Origin: an uncultured Subdoligranulum sp.
Lineage (GTDB): Bacteria; Bacillota_A; Clostridia; Oscillospirales; Ruminococcaceae
Length of the DNA: 19,200 nt
Direction of reading: 5' to 3'
Assembly: GCF_937890665.1 (NCBI RefSeq)
Contig: NZ_CALADU010000244.1
Coordinates: 1 to 19,200, forward strand
Each line of letters begins with the position of its first letter. The stretch's first letter is position 1. A model generated the notes under the pieces. The model worked only from the letters and a program-made list of their open reading frames with translations. It was not told the origin of the DNA and did no database searches. The position numbers were made by a program, and so were the translations under genes. This document shows, one piece after another, positions 14,457-19,200 of this stretch.

Positions 14457-14891
14457 CTACTGAATGACAGGGATGTCGACCAATCGATACCAGCATAGTC
14501 CAAAGCAGGTCTCTGAGCGTTCGAAAATAATTTCTGGGATCTGTTTCAGATATTTTCTCCCAAAGCTGGCGCCGAAGTGTGCGTCAAAGTTGGATGCCGG
14601 CAGTACTTACTACCCAGCCGGAGTCCACTGGCTCATTGGAAAAGCAATCGGCTGCCAGAGCATGACCATCTTCAGGGAAGCACCCTTGGTGGTAAACAGG
14701 GAAATCGGAATCACCTTGTCCCGTACACCGGTCTTGGCCGGGTAGATCTCCGGCCCGCGTTCCGCTTCACGCAGCGGTTCAGAATGGGGGCAGAGGAGGT
14801 CACCGTCGTAATCGGGGCTGCCCAGCCGCTCCGCTGAGAAAAGGAATGATAGGAACATGTCCTGGATCGATCTGTATGCGGGGAGCAGCAT
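14457..14891 (-). pseudogene. Possible decayed gene with two in-frame stop codons
   Basis: One minus-strand frame reads MLLPAYRSIQDMFLSFLFSA through VIPISLFTTKGASLKMVML to MSQWTPAG. It then meets two consecutive stops (TAG TAA, around 14607-14612) and continues in the same frame for 47 sense codons (ASNFDAHFGASFGRKYLKQI, IPEIIFERSETC) to a TAG at 14457. A hairpin follows. The composition looks protein-like, but I do not recognise a family. The frame may be a degraded gene of about 140 residues or chance. Confidence 0.3.
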
Positions 14892-14967
14892 CCAGGGAAA
14901 GAAGATGATCCTGCGGCAGATGTTTCTTTATAATGGATGCCATGTCATCTGGGATGCCGTTCCCGCT

Positions 14968-15025
14968 GACCGCCTGATGGTTCTGACTTTGTAGGCCACT
15001 GGTTCGAATCCAGCCGGGCGTACCA
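14968..15025 (+). pseudogene. tRNA-like 3' end (T arm, acceptor 3' strand, CCA), copy C
   Basis: CACTGGTTCGAATCCAGCCG forms a T arm with the invariant TTCGAAT loop, followed by CGGGCGTACCA: an acceptor 3' strand and encoded CCA. Upstream sequence does not supply a matching 5' acceptor strand or a normal anticodon arm, so this is a remnant or att-like scar. It matches 50 of 58 positions of the tRNA-like end at 18678-18735 by hand count. A perfect terminator follows 5 bases later. Confidence 0.55.
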
Positions 15026-15030
15026 ACGTG

Positions 15031-15064
15031 AAAAGACGGACCCGAATATTCGGGTCCGTCTTTT
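15031..15064 (+). terminator. Perfect palindromic terminator after the tRNA-like end
   Basis: The sequence is a 34-base perfect palindrome (arms AAAAGACGGACCCGAAT and complement) followed by further Ts. It is a textbook intrinsic terminator, usable from both sides, placed 5 bases after the encoded CCA. Confidence 0.88.
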
Positions 15065-15189
15065 TTGGTGTTTGTGAGGTGTATGACGAAGAAAAATCAA
15101 AACAGCCGGAGAAATTTCTCCGCATCTGTTGCAGTGGCTTCCGGTAAATCACTTTCATGGGAGACCGCTGCTGTATCAGCCGGGAAGAT

Positions 15190-16305
15190 TTAGCCCCAGA
15201 CTTCCTGGGCAATCTCTTTGACCAGCGCCAGTTTTGCCCACTGTTCCTCCTCAGTGAGTTTATTCCCGATTTCGCAAGATGCAAAGCCACACTGCGGGCT
15301 GAGGAACAGGCGGTCCAAAGGAATGTACCGGGATGCCTCATGGATACGGGCAATCACAGTCTCTTTATCCTCCAGCTTGGGAGATTTTGTGGTAATCAGT
15401 CCCAGAACAACTTTCTTGTCACCCGTGACTTCTTTCAGCGACGCAAAGCCTCCGGAGCGCTCGTCGTCAAATTCCAGATAATAAGCATTGACATTTTCCT
15501 GCCCAAAGACCAGCGGTGCAATCTTGTCATAAGCGCCTGTGCAGGCCCAAGTGGAATGGAAGTTGCCGCGGCAGATATGGGTATTGATGACCAGATCATC
15601 GGGTTTGCCTTCGATGGCCAGATTATTGATGGTCAGAAATTGTTTCTGGAGGACTTCCAGCCGGGCATCGTCTGCCCCAAAGAACAGCTTGGCGTGCGGG
15701 TCTACGAAACATCCCCAGGTGCAGTCGTCAAATTGGATATTCCGGCAGCCGGCTGCATATAGGTCTGCAATGATCTTTTTGTATCCAGCCACAATATCTG
15801 CAATGAGCTCATCATCATTGGGATAGACTGCCCGGGTGGTCTCCTGATTCATGGGCATGACCAGCTGCTCCAAAAATTGCGCAGGAGCCGGAATCGTCTG
15901 CTTGGCTACCGTGTTGGCATCCTCCAACGCTTTTACAAACTTAAAATGCTCTACAAAAGGGTGCGCGCTTACAGACAGCTTGCCGGTCAGATACGTGTCG
16001 TCAATTTTAGCAGCCTCATCATGGAACGGCAGGCCGTTCTCGGTTTCCTGATGACCAATGCCCTGGAATCCCCACATGAAATCCAGATGCCAAGTAGCGC
16101 GGCGGAATTCGCCGTCCGTGATGACATGATAGCCAGCGGCCTTTTGCTTTGCCACAAGTTGGGTGATGCACTGGTCCTCTACAGATTTTAGCTCTTCAGC
16201 ACAGATGCTCCCGGCTTCATAGTCTGCCCGCGCCTTTTTCAGCGCAGTGGGGCGCAAAAAGCTTCCCACATAATCATAGCGGAATGGTGTTTGCAAATTG
16301 CTCAT
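15190..16305 (-). CDS. Cobalamin-independent methionine synthase family protein (MetE C-domain, YxjG/YxjH-like)
   Basis: The 371-aa protein corresponds to the stand-alone C-terminal half of MetE, as in B. subtilis YxjG/YxjH. It starts RYDYVGSFLRP, the family's DxVGSxxRP motif. Candidate zinc ligands are His243 and Cys245 (NTHICRGN), Glu278 (YYLEFDDE) and Cys339 (LSPQCGFAS). The ITDGEFRRATWHLDF segment (62-76) is the usual substrate loop. The family moves a methyl group to homocysteine or a related thiol; the methyl donor for the short forms is not settled. AAGGAG is about 9 bases upstream of the ATG, with a promoter at 16362-16390. I saw no S-box or T-box structure in the leader, which is short. 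Complete and probably functional. Confidence 0.9.
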   Translation of the reverse strand: MSNLQTPFRYDYVGSFLRPTALKKARADYEAGSICAEELKSVEDQCITQLVAKQKAAGYHVITDGEFRRATWHLDFMWGFQGIGHQETENGLPFHDEAAKIDDTYLTGKLSVSAHPFVEHFKFVKALEDANTVAKQTIPAPAQFLEQLVMPMNQETTRAVYPNDDELIADIVAGYKKIIADLYAAGCRNIQFDDCTWGCFVDPHAKLFFGADDARLEVLQKQFLTINNLAIEGKPDDLVINTHICRGNFHSTWACTGAYDKIAPLVFGQENVNAYYLEFDDERSGGFASLKEVTGDKKVVLGLITTKSPKLEDKETVIARIHEASRYIPLDRLFLSPQCGFASCEIGNKLTEEEQWAKLALVKEIAQEVWG

Positions 16306-16361
16306 GTAAAAAGACTCCTTAGAAATTTGTGCGGTTACCGTGTTTGTCGGTTCCCTTGATA

Positions 16362-16390
16362 AGTATACAAAATAGTTGCTTGATTGTGAA
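16362..16390 (-). promoter_or_regulatory. Promoter of the MetE-like gene
   Basis: On the minus strand TTCACA (16390-16385) and TATACT (16367-16362) are spaced 17 bases, about 57 bases before the start codon. The leader between is too short for a SAM riboswitch. Confidence 0.5.
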
Positions 16391-16497
16391 GTCCGGAAAA
16401 AGCGTGGCTTTCCATCGATTCTGCATCCCTGCTCTTTGCACCCAAGCAGGTCTGCCTCACGGATACGAACATCTCGTTTTTGCCTCCGGATTGCAGC

Positions 16498-17673
16498 TTA
16501 GCGAAGGATGATTTTTCGTGCCGCATGGATGCCGATCTTATAGGGCAGGGGCCTGAGATCACGGTCAGCTTCCTTTAGCTTCTCGCGGATCTTGATGTGC
16601 TGGGGGCAGTGCTTTTCACATCGGCCGCAGCCAACGCACTGGGATGCAAAGCCGGGCTCTTTGCACAGTCCCATATTCTTGGCAAACTCCAGGCGGGCGG
16701 AGGACTTTTTCTCCATATACATCAGATTATAATAGTAGAAATTTCCCGGAATATCCACGCCTTTGGGACAAGGCATGCAGTACCTGCAGCCCGTGCAGCC
16801 CACCTTTTCCCGCTCCCGGATGATCTGCTTGATCTGCTCCACGATCTGCAGATCTTCAGGAGTCAGATGCCCCGGATCAGCTTCGGAAGCGACGCGGATG
16901 TTCTCGTTGATCATGTCCTCGGAGTTCATGCCGGAGAGCACGCAGGTCACTTCCGGCTGATCCCACAGCCAGCGCAGTCCCAGCTCGGCGGCGGTGTAGC
17001 CCTTACTGTCGCGGGCAAGTACGTCCTTCGCCTTATCCGGCAGATTGACCAGCTTCCCGCCCCGGAGGGGCTCCATAATGATGACCGGGATGCCTTTCTT
17101 TGCTGCGGCCTGAAGTCCCTTTCTTCCGGCCTGGGTATGCTCATCCAGATAGTTGTACTGGATCTGACAGAAGTCCCAGTCGTAGGCATCCAGGATTTTC
17201 AGGAACATCTCCGTCTCGCCGTGATAGGAAAAGCCGATATTCCCAATGCGGCCTTCCGCTTTCTGACGTGCAATCCACGGCTCAATGCCCAGGCTCTTCA
17301 GGCGCTCCCACTCTGCGTAATCCGTGAACATATGCATGAGATAGTAGTCAATGTGGTCAGTGCGGAGACGGGACAGCTCCTCGTGAAAGGTTTTATCAAT
17401 GGCCGCAGAGGAACGAATGAGATACTGGGGAAGCTTTGTGGCAATATAAACCTGGTCACGGCACTTGTTTTCCTCCAGAATCCGCCCGAGGCATTCCTCA
17501 CTGCCAGGATAAATATAAGCGGTATCAAAATAATTGACACCCTGGTCAATGGCAAGAAGGACTTCCTTTTCCGCTTTTTCGTAGTCGATGCTGTTTCCTT
17601 TTCTGGTGAATCTCAGACAGCCGTAACCCAACTGAGAAATTCGATTGCCATATCGGTCCAGTCTGTATATCAT
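16498..17673 (-). CDS. Aldo/keto reductase with C-terminal 4Fe-4S ferredoxin-like domain
   Basis: The protein has 391 residues when started at MIYRLDRYGNRISQLGYGCL. The catalytic tetrad is Asp50, Tyr55, Lys80 and His114 (VNYFDTAYIYPG, ATK, YLMHM). The barrel continues through FCQIQYNYLDEHTQAG and VIIMEPLRGGKL. The C-terminal domain carries two cysteine clusters, C293-C296-C299-C302 (GCTGCRYCMPCPKGV) and C346-C349-C352-C356 (CVGCGRCEKHCP), typical of the Fe-S aldo/keto reductases of anaerobes. It probably uses NAD(P)H or a ferredoxin-type donor to reduce carbonyl substrates that are not known. AAAGGAGG lies about 14 bases before the chosen ATG, which is rather long; a longer frame exists upstream to 17802 without family homology. 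Same strand as the MetE-like gene, but that gene has its own promoter. Confidence 0.9.
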   Translation of the reverse strand: MIYRLDRYGNRISQLGYGCLRFTRKGNSIDYEKAEKEVLLAIDQGVNYFDTAYIYPGSEECLGRILEENKCRDQVYIATKLPQYLIRSSAAIDKTFHEELSRLRTDHIDYYLMHMFTDYAEWERLKSLGIEPWIARQKAEGRIGNIGFSYHGETEMFLKILDAYDWDFCQIQYNYLDEHTQAGRKGLQAAAKKGIPVIIMEPLRGGKLVNLPDKAKDVLARDSKGYTAAELGLRWLWDQPEVTCVLSGMNSEDMINENIRVASEADPGHLTPEDLQIVEQIKQIIREREKVGCTGCRYCMPCPKGVDIPGNFYYYNLMYMEKKSSARLEFAKNMGLCKEPGFASQCVGCGRCEKHCPQHIKIREKLKEADRDLRPLPYKIGIHAARKIILR

Positions 17674-18064
17674 ATCGGGATATCGAGCCTCCTTTGCCCT
17701 CTGAAGGCAGTTGCAACCGGAACGATGTTGACTGAGGATCAGCCCCGCCGCTGCATGTGTTCTTAGGTGGCTGTCAAAAGCTCCTCTTTTTGATCCTGCC
17801 ACAAGATTCCTTCCATCGGAATGTTGTTTATTCTAGTGTTTCTATGTTCTCATGTCAAGCCGATCTGAAAGCCTGCCGCATGAGACCGCTGAATCAGTGG
17901 GCAAGTATGGTTGCCAAAAAGAGGAGGGCAGATCATGGTCAAACAGAATGGAGGAGCGGATGATACGGGAACCAGGCTCCGTCCGTTATAAATGCTCAAA
18001 AGACATGAGTGCAGATAGAAAATGAGTATTAGACATACTGTTTAAAAAACTTGATAGAAAGAAC
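17674..18064. other. Gene-free stretch between the reductase and the reductase remnant
   Basis: No convincing gene, hairpin or RNA was found. It must hold the minus-strand promoter of the aldo/keto reductase; a TTGACA is present on that strand near 17775, but no matching -10 box was identified. Confidence 0.35.
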
Positions 18065-18261
18065 ATGAATGATGAAAAACTGGGCCTTGGCATAATGCGC
18101 CTGCCGGTTTTGAACGGCGAAACAACCGATTTGACCGTGCATAGCTGAACCTGATGGACTGGGATTTCAGGTTCGTGCAGGCAAAAGCGTGCGAAGATGT
18201 GATCCGGAAGCACGGAAAGCAAGTCATCATGGAAGTCCTCAAAGGTGGCGGTATGGCCTAG
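18065..18261 (+). pseudogene. Aldo/keto reductase remnant with internal deletion
   Basis: The frame starting at 18065 reads MNDEKLGLGIMRLPVLNGET and stops at 18148; the KLGxGxMRLP pattern is an aldo/keto reductase N-terminus. A second piece in another frame (18154-18261) reads MDWDFRFVQAKACEDVIRKH then GKQVIMEVLKGGGMA before a TAG. It matches the family's distal segment 'fvQ...YeviRkHGKpVIvMEPvkGG.lA'. The roughly 130 residues normally between the two are missing. It is broken by deletion, frame change and stop codons. Confidence 0.6.
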
Positions 18262-18282
18262 CTGTCTGCGGCGGCTGGGGAG

Positions 18283-18687
18283 ATGCCGCCTTCCACCTGG
18301 AACAAGCATGCCGGACTCACCTGGCATGGGGGAGACCTGGTGCCTATGCTGGATACCTATAACACCAAGGAGATGCAGCCTGACCCCGGCTTCACCGACG
18401 ATGGCAATGATTTTCGGAATGCCCTGGCAGAATTCGGCCATGAGGTCCTGGAGACGGCGACGAACGACATGTTTGTTTTGCCGGATGGGATGGATGGATC
18501 TGTCGAAATCAATGAAAAGGTTCGCCGGGTGTGTGACCACCGGATCGACTACTATTTGACTACTACCGAACAAAACCCCGGAGGCATTGCACTGCAATGC
18601 CTTCGAGAATTTTCTGTAATTCTCTGTAAATCTGGCAAAACCTCACAAAACCATTGGCCCCCAACGGTTTCCCATTTGACCGCCTGA
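18283..18687 (+). CDS. Unrecognised reading frame running into repeat copy B
   Basis: A 134-codon frame (MPPSTWNKHAGLTWHGGDLV, PMLDTYNTKEMQPDPGFTDD, NALAEFGHEVLETATNDMFV) continues in the same frame as the second aldo/keto reductase piece after its stop. The first 85 or so residues look protein-like but I cannot name a family. The last 45 residues are translated from repeat copy B and are unlikely to be natural. No ribosome site precedes the ATG. It is probably the 3' piece of a broken gene truncated by the repeat. Confidence 0.3.
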   Translation: MPPSTWNKHAGLTWHGGDLVPMLDTYNTKEMQPDPGFTDDGNDFRNALAEFGHEVLETATNDMFVLPDGMDGSVEINEKVRRVCDHRIDYYLTTTEQNPGGIALQCLREFSVILCKSGKTSQNHWPPTVSHLTA

Positions 18688-18697
18688 TGACTCCGAC
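18547..18697 (+). repeat. 151-bp repeat, copy B
   Basis: It aligns without gaps to 4437-4587 in direct orientation with about 87% identity (20 mismatches by hand count). The hairpin that is perfect in copy A is degraded here (18580-18604, 11 bp). Unlike copy A, this copy continues into a tRNA T arm and CCA end. Confidence 0.85.
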
Positions 18698-18735
18698 TCT
18701 GAAGGTCGCTGGTTCGAATCCAGTCGGGCGTACCA
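18678..18735 (+). pseudogene. tRNA-like 3' end (T arm, acceptor 3' strand, CCA), copy B
   Basis: CGCTGGTTCGAATCCAGTCG is a T arm, followed by CGGGCGTACCA. The region that should hold the anticodon arm (CCTGATGACTCCGACTCTGA) can be folded only with an enlarged loop, and no complement of the acceptor strand occurs in the preceding 80 bases. It is therefore a 3' remnant, of a kind often left at element attachment sites in tRNA genes. The tRNA identity is not certain; the CTCCGAC stretch recalls an arginine (CCG) anticodon loop. Confidence 0.55.
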
Positions 18736-18740
18736 AAATG

Positions 18741-18798
18741 AATGACCCTACCTGACCTGAACAAAGAGTTGTCATTGTTCAGGATAGGTGGGGTCATT
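18741..18798 (+). terminator. Long hairpin terminator after the tRNA-like end
   Basis: The arms 18741-18764 and 18775-18798 pair over 24 positions with one mismatch and two G-T pairs, with a 10-base loop. The 3' side runs into TTTT. It lies 6 bases past the encoded CCA. Confidence 0.8.
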
Positions 18799-18804
18799 TT
18801 ATAC

Positions 18805-18833
18805 CCGAAACCGTTGCACTGCAATGGTTTTGG
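18805..18833. repeat. 14-bp inverted repeat sharing a core with repeat copy B
   Basis: CCGAAACCGTTGCA and TGCAATGGTTTTGG are near-complementary arms around a single base. The 13-base core TTGCACTGCAATG is identical to the top of the hairpin in copy B (18587-18599). Function unknown. The following 18834-18986 shows no gene. Confidence 0.45.
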
Positions 18834-18986
18834 CTTTCACATATAAGACGGCCCTGTCACCGCTCAAATACAAACAGGGCGAAATCAAGACGCAAAACGT
18901 GAAAATAGTGAAAGCTGAACCCCACTGATGTCACCAGAGAATCCCTGAGCCCATGCATCTTTTTTATCAAGATATGACAAATGAAG

Positions 18987-19027
18987 AAGCTCTGCTTTTC
19001 GAACGCTTTTCTCAAAAAGCAGAGCTT
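18987..19027 (+). terminator. Intrinsic terminator near the right edge
   Basis: The arms AAGCTCTGCTTTT (18987-18999) and AAAAGCAGAGCTT (19015-19027) are perfectly complementary with a 15-base loop. A run of Ts follows. It insulates the gene that starts at the window's right edge. Confidence 0.8.
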
Positions 19028-19147
19028 TTTTACCTATAGGCATTGCAATTTCTGAGGTTTCAAAACTGTGCAGAATACGACGGCAGTAAAAAAGAAAAAT
19101 CAAAAAACAAAATTTAATACGGCTTTTTAGACACAAGGTTTATAGTA

Positions 19148-19168
19148 AATATCGTTTTTTTCGATATT
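19148..19168. promoter_or_regulatory. Inverted repeat upstream of the right-edge gene
   Basis: AATATCG (19148-19154) and CGATATT (19162-19168) flank a run of seven Ts. The dyad lies 22 bases before the start codon of the next gene, close to a TATAGT that could be its -10 box, so it may be an operator. The regulator is unknown. Confidence 0.45.
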
Positions 19169-19189
19169 AAAAAGGGGAGGCACCATGGG

Positions 19190-19200
19190 ATGAAACTGAT
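19190..19200 (+). CDS. Start of a gene leaving the window
   Basis: An AGGGGAGG site (about 19173-19180) precedes an ATG at 19190 by about 9 bases, opening MKL. A nearer ATG at 19185 stops after two codons. Too little is present to name it. Confidence 0.5.

Noticed and set aside
14941..15025. Complete tRNA gene
   Set aside because: There is no 5' acceptor strand complementary to CGGGCGT and no regular D or anticodon arm; only the 3' part is present.
16306..16497. SAM or T-box riboswitch ahead of the MetE-like gene
   Set aside because: The leader after the promoter is only about 50 bases and shows no such fold.
16597..17766. 389-codon plus-strand frame
   Set aside because: A mirror of the aldo/keto reductase, whose catalytic tetrad and eight cluster cysteines are on the minus strand.
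18885..19136. 83-codon minus-strand frame
   Set aside because: It runs through the terminator hairpin at 18987-19027 and lacks a ribosome site.

Overview
The window looks like an accessory, heavily rearranged stretch of a Clostridia-class Bacillota chromosome, probably a gut anaerobe of the Oscillospiraceae or Lachnospiraceae type. The reasons are strong AGGAGG-type ribosome sites, moderate-to-high GC, many oxygen-sensitive enzyme families (radical SAM, Fe-S flavoprotein, Fe-S aldo/keto reductase), and family members typical of gut Clostridia (radical SAM mobile pair, HxlR and Rrf2 regulators, TIGR04076). The taxon is an inference from gene content. No rRNA, CRISPR array, transposase or integrase was seen.

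Left part (1-4070, minus strand): a tightly coupled operon, HTH protein > type III-like restriction endonuclease (Res) > unknown 285-aa helical protein > type III-like DNA methyltransferase (Mod; only its first 31 codons are in the window). All three gene junctions overlap. A strong promoter wrapped in a 9-bp inverted repeat precedes the small HTH gene, which suggests autoregulated restriction-modification or phage defence.

4070-7184: a mostly non-coding stretch holds copy A of a 151-bp repeat with a strong hairpin. Two Myoviridae/PBSX-type baseplate genes (XkdU-like and XkdT-like) follow. They are joined to a sirtuin of the SirTM class whose C-terminus has been replaced by what looks like the tail of the phage DUF2634/XkdS gene.

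7284-12360: a divergent Rrf2 regulator, a patatin-like hydrolase and a TIGR04076 protein come first. Next is an HxlR regulator divergent from an operon of flavin reductase plus radical SAM mobile pair proteins A and B, and then a convergent Fe-S flavoprotein. Clear inverted-repeat operators lie in the divergent intergenic regions. The flavin reductase, radical SAM pair and Fe-S flavoprotein form a redox-themed block.

12400-14220: a second HxlR gene is cut off after about 38 codons and joined out of frame to a P1B-type metal ATPase that has lost its N-terminal third. 14220-15190 is decayed DNA ending in a tRNA-like 3' end and a perfect terminator. 15190-17673 carries a MetE/YxjG-like methyltransferase and an aldo/keto reductase with C-terminal ferredoxin-like clusters.

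17674-19200: remnants of another aldo/keto reductase, an unknown reading frame, copy B of the 151-bp repeat running into a second tRNA-like 3' end, terminators, and the first codons of a gene leaving on the right. The two repeat copies are in direct orientation and bracket about 14 kb. Together with several gene-gene chimeras they mark the segment as a mosaic of deletions and insertions; assembly chimerism should be excluded first.
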